Assembly: GCA_022829145.1 (NCBI GenBank)
Contig: CM040761.1
Span: 15,186,245 to 15,250,244 of the forward strand
From: Albula goreensis
Lineage: Eukaryota; Chordata; Actinopteri; Albuliformes; Albulidae
Length of the DNA stretch: 64,000 nt
Direction: 5' to 3'
Part shown: piece after piece, positions 16,175-29,870 of the stretch
Layout of the letters: each line of letters starts with the position of its first letter
Numbering within the stretch: the stretch's first letter is position 1
Made by a program: the position numbers and the translations under genes
The notes under the pieces: model-generated
What the model saw: only the letters and a program-made list of their open reading frames with translations
Database searches by the model: none
Told to the model about the DNA's origin: nothing

Positions 16175-16885
16175 ATGTGGTTGAATCCCGAGGAGGTGTT
16201 GCTGAAAAACGCATTGAATCTATGGGTGACTGAGAAATCCAATGCTTATTTTCTGCTACAGCGCCGGAGAGGTCATGGTGATTCCGGGGGGAAAATAACA
16301 GGTAAGCCCTGCGACACAGGGGCGCGTCGGATCGACCCCTTTCATTGCCCGGCTGTACTGCTCCTGACAAAGCGGACCCCATATCTTTTTCAGTGTACAG
16401 TGACAAATTTAACAGTATGCTAACTTCCTCACGCGAAATTGATGGCGAGCTTAAAGTTTCTATTGTAACTTATAATAGTAGCCTACCACTTTCCAAGTCA
16501 TTAGTCCATAATAACATATTCATTCAGCTGTTTAGTGCTTAATAATTCAGTAATGATTTAAGATGATCTTATTGCTTGTGGTGTTGGAGACGATTATCCG
16601 TTCTTATTGGTGAACATTTTACATTCATGATATTCATGTTATTATGGACAGCAGATATGTATATCTTGATATATGCACACATACTGTACTTTATCGTGCT
16701 CAATATGAAATATGAGCAGCTTTAAAAGTTTTTTTTTTGTTGAGAGACCACGTAATTACATTACCAATAATTTACTTTAATAGTAAATCATAAAGAAGGT
16801 TTTTAAAGGTCGGTGGGACATGAAGAATACACTGCAGAGAGAACCAACAACCATGAGAACATGAGAACAACACTATGTGTTGTGT

Positions 16886-16967
<82 letters not shown>

Positions 16968-19900
16968 TCTGTGCTAGTGTATTTTCTTATTTTTGGAAAA
17001 GTGTATGGTAAGTAAATTCTGTATGTATGGTGAGTTTGTAGTGTGTCTGTGAGATTTTTTTAAAGCAGAGTTTTTATCTGTTTACTCAAGTGCCATAAAT
17101 ACCATTTGCATATTTAGTGAGACCAGTTTTGGCAAGATGACTGTATGCTGATTGTAATAAACAGCATATTGGCCATAGTGAGAGATTTTCCAGTAAGGAA
17201 CTGGGCTTATAGCTAGAAAGTGGAGTGTTTTATCCTCATGTGACTGACTGCCACAGTTACTGTGAGTAAAGGTGGTTACCTGCAATTAATATGGTGATGA
17301 AAAAAAAAAAAACTTGGCTGAAGTAACCCTGTAGAATTTCACTTTAAAAACCTCAACTTAAGATATCTTGGATAAAGGTTTCAGCCAAACAAATATTTTA
17401 TTTTGTTAATAATGTACATATGCCTGCATTGTAGGTGGTTGATAAGCAAAGATGGGAATTTGTGGGATTTCTGTTGTGGTTATAGTGAGTTGTCTCGAGG
17501 GTTAAAGGTCAAAACACCACAACAAAAGTTTTTTGTGGCTCAAAGAAAGGCAGTGTTTGTCACTCTCATCACACATAGCCTCATTTTGGCATTTGCAAAA
17601 GTCTAAGATCCTCTGTCTTTGTTTTATTCACAGTATGACTGTGTTTTTTTCTCAAGTGGCTTGTTCTTTAGTCTTTACCGTGGGTTTACCATGCTTCCTC
17701 TTTCTTAATGAGTACCCCATAGGAATAAAATTGGTCCAAGTTTCTGCAACACTTTCACCAAAAACACCCTCAGATGTGTGATCTGATTGGCCCCACCAAA
17801 GCTGGAATTTAGCAGGAATGTATGTTATTTATGTATTTCATTTTTATATTGTGTGTTTGTGGAGTTTAGGTTTTTCTGGAAGGCATACCAAGCCAATGTG
17901 TGAAAAAACTGCAGCCAGTATGTATGTCAGTCAGATGTGGTTTTGCAGGACTCTGTTCCAGAAACCAGCTATTTGTCTGACTTAAATTTTCACAAGGGTA
18001 TACTCAGACTATAATATCCCATAATCCGCCTGGAACTCTTTCACTGCGTGTGAGACAGCTGTTTCTTTTTGTGCTTATCCTTTTTTAACATTGATATTTT
18101 GCTTTCGTTACCTCACAAGCGATCAGGACAGTGTTTGCATACTTTTGAAGGTGCAGATCAAATGAAATAAAGACAGTCAGAAAGAAAACCTTATATGCAA
18201 TAATCCCTGTTTTATCAGTTTAATACAGAAAATTCATATAGGAATGAACAATGAAGACCAATTTCTAGTTAAAACATTTTTATCCCTATGTACACCACAT
18301 TAGGACATTATAAGTGTATGGGCTTTCAACTCACTGCCTGTGCCTTCACAGCCATCTTTTTCTGAAGTGGTCTTGCAGAAATAGGAAGTATTGTTGTGAA
18401 TGCAACCATTCTAAATTTAGACCAGTTGGTGGATGGTTTGGTACAGAGTTGTCATGTATAGCCAGGGGCTTGAATTTAGTGTTTCTGAAGTATATCAGAG
18501 GTTTGTGATTAGATCGAAATAGAGTTCAACTGCCTTTTGTTTGAACAGATGTTCTGCTTGTTAGGTGTAGGGTTCAAACAATGTTTTGTGTAAATAGGGT
18601 CTTAATGTCTGAAGGTTTCACTTTGTAGAACAGTTCCAGTATGGGGTCTTTCTCTGGTGGCATTGCTCTTGATTTTGGATCTTCTTCCTTCTGGTATAAT
18701 CAGCAAGCATTGGTGTTCGTAAAAAGTCAATTAGGGTGCACAAGAGACAGAGAGTGCAATTTTCCATCTCATGTGCAAGCTTATTACAAAACCTGGATAT
18801 CTGATCAAGATGGTTATTAACTTCAGCTCAGTTGGGGTCCAGATGGGGAAAGGATCAAGTGTCTGTACCTTGTGGAAATAGCTATAACGCTTTTCACTGC
18901 TTGAGAGAAGATGATTTAAATGTCTCTCTGAGCCCTTATAAGATGGGAGGCTAAAAAACAAATACAAGTTTATCCCCCAAAGTGGAAATTCACACAGTTG
19001 AATGGAGACGAAGAGAGACGCATGTCGGAGCCGTTGTCGCTAACTGAAAGAGCATGACACTGATTAGCTTCTCCTGACGCACATCCTATGCCTGTGCTCG
19101 CAGCCAGACGCCAGAGCGTGTGCCGCTGAGCGCTCTGTTCCAATGCACGTGCGGCACAAGCAAGTTGCGATTTTAAAACCGTCCTGTTCCTGTGCTGGTT
19201 AGCAGGTGGTGCTGGATGGGGCAATGGGGACTGTGTTTTTACCGTGGAATGGGATTGACTCAAGACGCTGTGATTAGCATGTGTGTGATAGGCCCCGTTT
19301 GTGCTGTTAGATCGGAGCAGTGGGGTACAACTAAGGTTTCTTAACAGGGAATGTTTGGCCATGCATCCTAAAATTCATTATTTGTGTGAAGTTGGTACAC
19401 AAACTAACATGCATAATTTGCTTCAATATACTGTATATTGCTATCCCCTCTCTCACACTATGGTTTGTGGTTTTGCAAGTGTGTTTTGTTTTTGTCAGGT
19501 TGTTTGAAAGTGCACGTATCTTAAGACTTACTTGAACGAAATGTACCTGATCAATAATGGTGCCATTGGCCTTCTTGAGAGATGTGCTTGTGTATCCTGT
19601 TGGCTCATACCACTGAAATCAGTTTAGTCTCTCTCTATCTCTATCTCTCTCTCTCTCTCCTTGTCTCCCTCTTTCAATTGAATTAAAGTGAGTTCAGACC
19701 AATTAAATTAAATTGAATTCAGTTTAGCTCAAATCAGTTCATTTCAATTCAATACAGTTGTCTCTTGAAAAGTAGGCACAGGAGTTGTTTGATCAATATT
19801 TTTGGGACAAGCCAAGCTGGGAATTTGGCTCACAAGAACCATAATTCAGGGTAATATGGGGACATCTGATGTTCTGATGTTAAACAGTTTATTGTCTGAG

Positions 19901-22900
19901 TGCCTAAGGATGAAGTAGGCTGTGAGTGAATACATAAATAAACTGTTTATGATAATTTTCTGAAAACATGGTGTATAAATGAAGCATTTTTATGCTGTAC
20001 AATGATTACTTTTTTTGCCCTTTGGGTACAGTGTAAAATATGGTATGCTATGAATATTGTATTTCTTGCTCCTTTTTATTAATTAATTGTTATTTTTATA
20101 TCCTAATAGAGCTGTCCAAAATAACCATTCTTCTGTTTGAGTCTATTAAACTCTTGGGCCTGTTTTACTGAAGCTGTCAGTATGTGCAAAAACATTTTGC
20201 TGGTACGAAAAGACCTCCAGTGATAACTAATGTTGCTAAAATTATAAGTGCAAAAATGAAAACATTTTTCAAAGGCTTTGATGAACCTGGCCTGTAAAGC
20301 CCTTTATTTCTCTTCATTTGCATACATATGTATGACTGTATGACTTGTTAGTGATCAATGTTGCAAAAGTGATAACACATGAAAGTAAGACATGGTCTCT
20401 TGATATTTAGTTTTAACCTTTGTCAATGGGTGAACCTTTAAGTTCTTAAATTATGGAACACAAATGACATAAACTATCTTAAGTGCATATTATGGGCTTT
20501 GTCACCTTATGGAAACTGGTGATTTATTTTTGAAAAAAAAAAGTGAAGGAAAAGCTAACTGAAAGCTGGGGGTCAGCTCATGTATCACACAGAAGAGGTT
20601 TAGTTTCTCCCAGGTGAGGAGAATGGGACTTTGCTCCTTCTGTCACACTCTCATGGGGATATTTTGTCTGGATCTCATTCAAGAGTGGCCATAAAATACT
20701 CTTCCTCCTTCTACTGATAGCAGATTGTGAGGCAGTTGTTCTTTGACATAGGAAAAGTGCTAATCAGAATATACAAACATTAGCCAGAAATGAATGTATT
20801 GTGCATATGCTGTCTTTGTAATAATGAGAAACCTCTTTCTGTTTGTGTCCTCCTTTCTCTACCTGCAGGGCTTTTGGTGGGGGCTCTGGACACAGTGCTG
20901 GACTCAAATGCACGGGTCACTCCATTCCGTATCCTCCTGCAGGTTCCGGGGTCGCAGGTCAGCTGGGTCATTGCCAGCGGTAAGTCTGCTCTTCTCTCTG
21001 CTCCATAGCTGTGCCACGCCTGTTATTAATGTTTATCCTACTTAAAATCCTCCTGCTCTCCCATCTGCTCCAGTTTTGAATGCCTAATTAATTAGCATTT
21101 GTTGGCCTTACCAATGTCTGCACTGTCCCGCACTGATTCAGGATACAAGAATAATAATGCTTTTCTCTGAGGCGCATGCTGTCAGCTGCTGCTTCTCAGT
21201 CTGCAGTCCGCCAGCTGAGCCGCTCAGTTATCTGAAGCAGACTGCAGACTGTAGATGTCTATGCTCAGTTATGAGCAGCTGGTACAGTGAGAATGCAGGC
21301 CCGGTTATGACTGGCAAGATGTTGCTCTTTGTTGAGATGGGGTAAGCCCTACAGCAGCCATTCAGGCATAGCAGCCCTGCAGCACCCACACTGGTAGCCC
21401 TGAAGATGCTGTAGTCCACCTGCTGACTGTAGATGTCTATGCTTGACCTGTTGCATTTAATTGGGCAGGCACTGCAGTTGAGGAGGTGAATCGACACTGG
21501 GACTGGCTTGTGCAGAACCTGCTCCACTCCCTCTCTGTCTTCGAGAACAAGGATGATGTCACCAGCTTCGTCAAGGGGAAAGTGAAGGTGTGATGGGATG
21601 GTGTGGGTGATGTCACAGAGGGAGGTGGTACAAGAAGAGGGACAGAATTAGTTTGGGAGGTGGGGGGGAGGAGGGGGGGAATTCCACAAATCAGATTTCA
21701 GTTTCTCTGCCCCCTCTGCACCTGGACAATAAATGTAATCACTCAGCTCTCAACAGTTAACAGGCTAGAATGACAAGGTATCTTAAATTCCAAAGCCATA
21801 ATATATTTTATTGAAATGAATCACAGAACCACTGTAATCTGAATTTATATGTGTTTCTTATTCACTGTGACGACTCTGTTCTGTTTCCCTCTTTCTCCAT
21901 CCTCTCCCCCAATCTCTTTTGCAAATTCCCCTGCAACCATCTTTCTGTGCCCTTATTGTGACTCTCTCCCTATTTGTCTTGCTCACCTTCCTTATCTGTC
22001 TCACTCTCCTTTGCCCTGGCCTGTGTCTCTCCTTCACTGTTCTCTCTCTATTCCTTCCTGGTCTGCTTCATCTTCTCCTTGGCTTTCTCAAAAATTGACT
22101 CTTCCTCTCCTTTCTCCCCCTCATTCTGTCTCTTTTCCTCCTCTCTTCTCTTTCTCTCTCAGGGTTTGATAGCGGAGGAGGTGAGGAGCAGGCAAGCGGT
22201 GCAGGAGGAGGACCCGGAGAAGTTTCGTGAGGCGGTGCTAAAATTCGAGCTGCGGTTTGGCCTGCCCCCAGCTGAAAAGCTGGTGACACACTACTCCTGC
22301 TGCTGCTGGAAGGGGCGGGTCCCCCGGCAGGGCTGGCTGTACCTCAGCACCAACCACCTGGCCTTCTACTCCTTCCTGCTGGGCAAGGAAGGTCTGTCCC
22401 CCCTGGGCTCACACCTGTGTTAGCATCTCTCACACTGGGGCTTACTGTCACATTCCAGCTTTAATACACTTCACACACCGAGGCTTATTTTTATGTCTGT
22501 TTTATAACCTCTGCCACTCTGAGCCTTATTTTCATACTGAGGCTTATTCATGGTCACTTCCTCTGCCCTGCAGTGAAGATGGTGATCCCGTGGGTGGAAG
22601 TGACCCGGCTGGACCGGGTCTCCACAAGCTTCATGACGGACACGATACGTGTGACTACGCGCCGCCGTCAGCGCCACTTCTCCATGTTTCTGAACCTGGA
22701 GGAGGCTTTTGGGATGATGGTGCGGCTAGCAGACATCACCCTGCGTCGGCTGCTCGACAACGAGGCCTTCGAGCTGGACCAGGTCCTGCAGCAGCCTGCC
22801 CACATCACAAAGAGGTCAGAGGTCACCAGAGATCCCTTGATCAAGGTTGGGGAGGGGGGTTTGATTGAGGGTTGAACCATGTGTTCTGACATGAGTGGAA

Positions 22901-25900
22901 TCTGTTTGGAATCTGAGGTCGATGTAAAATTTCTGGTTGCTTGTGGGTGCAACAAGTTTATATAAACAGTCCAGACATTTCTAGAAATCAAATAGTCTAA
23001 TTGTCTATGTTTACTTCTGAATTTTTTTCCCTTTTCTCTCACCTGATTGAATGTTATTTGCCACACCCACTTCTCAGGGCACTCAGAGACTCACTAGTCA
23101 CACCATGTTTTTCCTGAGTGCTGCCCTTAAGCTGCACTGGAAATAGGCACATTTTTGTTCCATTTCTGGTTTTCCTTAAAGCCACAACCACAGTTTATTA
23201 TTCAGCCCCAGAGAATCAAACCTGTCCTACTGATCCTGTTTCCCAGTCACATGATGCAGAGCTAGTAAAAGCTGCTCCGCAGACTTTGCCCCCAGGTAGA
23301 ATGTGTTCAAGGGGATTTTACTTCACAGGCAAGGCTGTAGAATGGAGAGAGAGAAAGGGAAAGATCTTTATGGGAAGATTGGACAGGGCTTACTCTGCAG
23401 AAATATGCTAGCGATTTGACAGGCACTGTAATTACAGCTGCTGTGGAGCATTCCATTCAGCCTCTTCCAGAGGGGTGTGGTCTCTCCTTTTGAAAACCTG
23501 CTCTGTCTGGTGGATGAGAACAAATAAATGTAGATATGGGAACTCACCTGACCCCCATCCACATCTTGCAGCATGTATAAGGAAATGTCTCCCTCCTTCA
23601 CTGAATGTTATCTAAGCTTTGCCATGAGATGTGTGTGTTTGTGTGTCTGTCGGTCTGTGTGTTTGATGCATGTATGATGAGGGTACACATGTATGGTTGT
23701 GATATCTCTGTATCGGTGTATGTGTGCAGGGTTCTGGAGGAGCAGTCACTGAAGGAACACGTACTGGCACTCTTTGGGCTGCCCCGGCGTGAGCGCCTGC
23801 AGGAGGTGGCAGTATGCTCAATCTGGACCCCCCATGCGCGCTGCCACACCCCCGGAACTCTCTACACCACCGACAGCTACCTGTGCTTCGCCAGCCGAGA
23901 GGAGGGCCTCTGCAGCCTGCTCATACCCATGTCTGAGGTACACACACACCCTGCATATCCTTCTGTTATAATCACTTATAAACGGTTGTAAATACTCATA
24001 AGTTTTCATTGCTTTTCATGAATATTTGTACCACATACAATACTTTGTGACTGTGCGATTTGTGCCATATACAATACCTACGATTTAGTTCTTTTAAGTC
24101 CATCCCAAAACCACAGTCAGTGGCAGAATTCACAAGAGTTTCCATCCGCAGGCTTATCTGAGTCTTGATTTTAAATCAACATCCTGGGCCTTACAGGAGC
24201 TGCAGGTGTTGGAGCTGAAGGACGTGTATTTTTAGAGAAGTTCAAACAGACCCTGTTTGCCCTCTGCTTCCCTCTGGTTAAACTTTAAGTTCTGTGGAAT
24301 GAAGAATCGTGTGGCCCTTCTGCAGAATTACAACGAATTTGCAAACCTGAAATTTGTTCTCACTGGTCTCTCACTGTTCTCACAGCAGGTCTTGGGCCAC
24401 TGTTTAAACTTTGTTTACAGAGGGTTAATGTAAACAGTAGACTGGAGAGAAGGTCAGTGTGACTCTGGTCTGGAACTCTGCTCAGCTTGCACAGTTGAGC
24501 TGGTTTGAGGTTTCATCCTTTCCATTGTCTGCAGGTGGTCTCTGTCGAGAAGCCTGAAAGCACGTGCTCCTGCCCAACCCAGTGATAGTGAGTGTGAGGA
24601 GCAAACGGGCGTTCCAGCTGATAGAGCTGCGGCAGAGAGAGGAGCTGGTGGACAGCCTGTCCAAGAGGCTGAGGGCCCTGCAGTGGAAGCAGGCCATGTT
24701 CCGCAGCAAGGAGCCTCGCAGGAAGGCCACGGTAAACACACACATGTTCACATAAATGCATGCACATGCACAGTCCACACATAAGATATTATACACAGTA
24801 CATATGTACAAAAATATTCATATGTATACACATAATACACACATTTTATAGGTAGTGCCAAAGTGCCATGACAAAGTATGTAGCCCTTGTGTGATTTTCT
24901 GCTTTGTTGCAAATTTTTGCCCCCGAATGTTTAAAAAACCAAAACCTAGCTTATGTTGTTTATTAATTAAAGGGTGTTATGCAACAGCCAATGTACCTGT
25001 GTGAGAATATAATCACCCCTTAGACTCAATAATTGGTTACACCACAGTAATGATTTCAACTCAGTGTTTTCTGTAGTTACTGATCAACCTCTCACTGCTA
25101 TGGGGAGTTATTTTGCAGAAGTGCCTCAGCTCATTTCAGTGTGAAGTGTTCTGATGAATGTGTTATCTCGGAGCAGGTGAATCCTCTTCCATACTACACC
25201 TTCTACTACGACACTATGTACTCTGACAACGAGGAGGCGGAGTCAGCCGACAGGGCAGTGCGACAGGAGGTGAACACAGAGGCACTGATATCCACTTTCC
25301 GCCAGAACCAAAGTGACTTCCATGGAGACAGTTCTGTGAGTAACATAGGGCTGACCAACACTATTGGCCAAATCTTCAAGTAAGACAATCTGCCATTGGT
25401 CAGATCTGCTCCTTTGAGTCAGGTAGACTGGCAAGTGTATGGTGGTCTTGGCCTTAGATTGTGTTTCTGTGTGAGACTGAGTTCATATTTATTAGCATGT
25501 GTGCATGTTATTGTTGTGTAACTTTACATGTTTTATACACGCTTCTATTTCTAAGTACAGCTGTAGATAGTGTGGTATCTTTGTATATGTGTATGTATGC
25601 TGTTACTGACATGTGTGGACCACAGAGAATATGAGGGTGTGTTATCAATATATATGTATGTTTGTTTGTGTGTGTGTGTTTGTATGCACGCATGCTGCAG
25701 GCAATGGACAGTGTGAAGGTGCGCTTATGGGAGGACCATTTCTCAGAGTTTGGTCGGGGTGTGCACATGTTCCGGACTGAGAAAATCCAGAAGCTGGTTG
25801 CCATGGGGATTCCGGAGACCCTGCGGGGGGAGCTGTGGATGGCGTTCTCAGGTTAGCATTGATGAGGACTGAAGCGCATGTATGTGGTGTCACCATGATC

Positions 25901-28900
25901 TAGCAGGTTTCAGCGAGGAGCTGGTTTCTCAGTTCTCTCTGCTTTGCAGCCCACTTTCACTTCCTGTCACAAGTGCTATATTTGTCCATGGCACAAGAGC
26001 TTAACCAGTAATGACACTTTACTTGCTGGTGTGCTCTGTAGTGATCTATTTATTCACATTGGAGTTGGGTTCTTGTTCTGGCTCATGAGTAACTCTCATT
26101 TTAATCTCCATTAAAGCCAAAAACAGTGTGGTCAGTGAACTGTTGTGTGGCCTGGCCCAACCTGGCCTCTTAATTTAGAAATGCTCCGATTAACGGTTGT
26201 CAATTTACTTGGTCACACACAGATTAATGGTTGTAAAGCTACTTCAGTAAACTGTGATTGATGGTTGTGTTTTTGCTATGCTCTGGTTGAGGAAGGTAAG
26301 GTTACATAGTTGCATGCTGAATCAGGGTTGGCTTTTGTACAAAACAAACTGTTAGTCTGACTGCTCATGAATGTTAATGCCATGCTAAGTCCACTCCTGT
26401 CTGAAACACAGATGCCACCTCAGAGCTGATGGCCCATCCAGGTTACTATGAAAGATGCTACAGGAGTCAATGGGTCAGTGTAGCCTGGCAACTGAGGAGA
26501 TAGAGCGGGACCTCCACCGCTCCCTACCGGATCACCCTGCCTTCCAGAATGAGGCTGGAATCTCTGCCCTGCGTCGTGTCCTCACCACCTACGCCCATCG
26601 GAACCCCAAAATTGGTTACTGCCAGGTACCCTCCCCAGGCCCCGAAGAGCTCACAAGGATGCAAAAGGGTCTATTCTTTCACTACCCCTTTTCTTACTTT
26701 ATGGTGTGGTTTGTCACATGACTACAGCCACAAATTACACAGAACTGCCTAACACTCAGCTCATTGTTCTGAACACAGACAGTCCTGTCTCCTTACAGTT
26801 GGAAGTTGAAATTAGCAAATTCCAATTTTATATTTTTATGAAAACTCATTAAGGAATGTGCCTAAGGACATAGCTATAGCAACTGAACTTTTATGCTGTA
26901 ATATAACACCAGAAAGTTGAGAAAATTTAAAATACAAAGGATCTGAGGGTTGCAGAGTCAATAGTACATGTACAACAGCATTGTCTGCTGAAATTGCTTA
27001 ACTTAAGCTTAACTTAAGCTGAAACTGCTTAACTGTCAATCAACCACACTCCATCACCTGGCAGCTGCATTGAGAATTTCACTATTCACAATTGCAGTGT
27101 TGCCTTTTGTACTGTAGACCCTCTTGCAATGAGATATAAAGACTTTCAGTGCAGTGAGCAAAATATGGAACAGGAAGTGATTCAGCTGTGTTTCTATGTG
27201 TATGGATTGTTCTGTTATTCTCATTAATATTTAATTTGTCATTACTTTCTCTATAAGCTGACATATTTAGTGTTACACTGAGCCTTCACTTCTGTGTCTT
27301 ATGAAAATATGCCAATAAATAGACCTCAGACCTTGAGACTAAAACCTCAATATTTATATTTAGCATATGTATGGCAATTCAGAATAAGTGGATGACAAAC
27401 CAAACATTGTCAGTGTCTTTGTAGACATGAAATATGTTCTACAAGGAAGTGCATATTTCTTCAAGTTCAAGTAAAAGAAGTAAAATGCAGATAAACATTT
27501 ACAAAGGTAAATGAACTAAATGAACAAATGGTAAATGATGCAATTTATAAGGGTGATCTGTGATATAGATGAAGATATGAATCTGTTCCAGAATCTCTAT
27601 CCTTCTTTCACTCTTTCTCCCTCTTTCCGTCTCTTCTCTCTTTCCCCTTTCTCTGCCCCTGTACATGATTATGAAGAGGTTGTTCTACCGAGGCCAGTAA
27701 TTCATTTTCTGTTTTCTGCTTTTCATTTGTTTGTGGTTGAATGTCCCTCTCCCTCTCTTTGTAGTCGATGAATATCCTAGCCTCAGTGCTGCTGCTGTAC
27801 ACCAGAGAGGAGGAGGCATTCTGGCTGCTGGTGGCTGTGTGCGAGAGGATGCTCCCTGACTATTTCAACCGAAGGGTTATCGGTACATGGTCCAGCCTTT
27901 AACAAAATATGGTCTTACGCATGCTAAAATGCACAAATGTTTTAGTAAATCTTATATAACATGTGTCTTCTCATTGTGCTCATCAACCCCTCCTACCCAC
28001 TGTGACTCAGTGGTTCCTGAGTCACAATTTAGGAGCCACTGATTTCCAAGAAAAATCTCTCGGTACATTTATCATATTTTATATGAGTACAGAAAATATG
28101 AATTTTTAAGAATGTGGCATGTGAGTATGCAGCGTCTGGTAAACAGTGTAATGAGTCTGAAAGACCAAATTTCCATCTCTGTTGTAAATGTCAGCGGTGG
28201 GTTCATCTGTGTGCTGGTCAGTATCAGTGCTGGGCTCATCGGTGTGCAGTAAATGTCACCATTGAATAGGTAGTTAGCAACTGTGGTATTTGTCAGTGCT
28301 AGGTCATCAGCTACAGGAAGAAAACAGCTCTATTTACATGTCTCTGATGGCAATGATTTTCCTGTATTTGAATACAGTTTCTCACATGCTTTAAAAAGGT
28401 GGCTCTCTCATCCACCATGAAACGCTGCCAAAAGGCTGAAGGCCTTTTTCTATTTTGGCAGAGTGCACAGTGTGCTGTAAATATAATGTGGTTAAGAGTG
28501 CAGTAAATATAACACACTGCTCTTTCTCCTCTCTGCTATGCTGGTGCTGAAGTCCAGCAGTGCTACACACCTGTAGGTTTCAGTGTTATGAAACTAATTG
28601 CAGCTTTATTATACAATGACAAATGGATCACTCCACTTTTACCTACCTGCCTTTGTTTGATGTTTGCCTTGGTGAACATGCAAACACATGTCCGTACACT
28701 CACACATGTTGGCTGGCATGCTTGCATCCACAAACTCTCACATGTATATGTACACACATTTCACAGGCATGAGTGGGTAAGTGTGTGAGTGTATATGTGA
28801 ATGTTTGTCTGATCTCTTTATATACTGCAGAAAAACAGGTGTATGTGAGTGTGCATGTGATTTCCACAATAGGATTGCAGTAGATCATGTGAACATTTGT

Positions 28901-29829
28901 GTGTATCTGATCTCTGTGTCTCTCTACCCTGTGTTGCAGGTGCGCAGGTAGATCAGTCCGTGTTTGAGGAGCTGATTCAGGAGAAGTTGCCGTTGCTGGC
29001 AGAGCATATCCCTGACCTGTCCCCACTTTCATCTGTCTCGTTGTCATGGTTTCTCACGCTGTTCGTCAGCGTGCTCCCATTCCGCAGTGCTGTGTGTGTG
29101 ATCGACTGCTTCTTCTTCCATGGGATCAAGGCCATCTTTCAGCTGGGTCTGGCCGTGCTGGACGCTAATGCCCAGTCTCTCTGTGCCAGCACCGACGATG
29201 GCCACGCCCTCATGATCCTCACCAGGTGAGACCTCACCTGGACTTTACCTCACCTGAGGGTGGAAGAGAGTTAATGAAAAAGTACGGAGTAAGGACTGTC
29301 CGCATTCTTGACAAGTTAAGACATTGTCATACTGTGCTTTCATGTGCATGTATCTGTGCAGTTTCCTGGATCAGGTGAAGAACGACGAGATCCCCTCCAG
29401 TCAGTCTCAGGGTAGGGGCTCAGAGGTGGAGGGAGAGGAGCTCTCGGAGGGCACTCAGATCACTGACCTCATCAGAGACTCTTACGAGGTGAGTGATCGC
29501 AGAGCTGCAATTGGGATGGGTCACAAAGCCTCATGAAAATAATTTGGAGGAAGCCATTGCTGAATGATGAATGAAATGGCACTCAGTCTCCCAAACTTGT
29601 CTCTCAGAAGGCACATCACCATGGTGACAGGCTCAGGACTGCTGTCAGACTTCAGAGAATGAAGGAAATAAGCCAATTCAGTGTTCTATCCTCCTCATCT
29701 CAAAAATCAAATTTCAACAGAAATTTGGGGATCTGACCATGCAGCAGGTGGAGCGGCTGAGATGCAGGCACAGGATCCAGGTACTACAGGCACATGAGGA
29801 CACCACCAAGGAGAACGCTGTGAGTTTGA

Positions 29830-29870
<41 letters not shown>

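Larger units (their letters stand above)
16302..20868 (+). other. tbc1d8: tbc1d8 intron 1 (4.6 kb)
   Basis: A large first intron flanked by a GTAAGC donor and a CTGCAG acceptor. It holds a long (GT)n array at 16889-16966, a CpG-rich patch at about 19015-19220, a CT-rich run at about 19630-19672, and a degenerate TTCAA/AATTG-type simple repeat at 19673-19760. I see no supported alternative exon. Confidence 0.6.

Noticed and set aside
18970-19362. 130-codon minus-strand open frame
   Set aside because: It lies in tbc1d8 intron 1, with no family resemblance or splice context; it follows from a CpG-rich patch.
25336-25383. Extension of tbc1d8 exon 8 to AAG|TAAG at 25380
   Set aside because: There is no usable phase-matching donor there; TCT|GTGAGT at 25335 gives phase 0 and joins exon 9 correctly.
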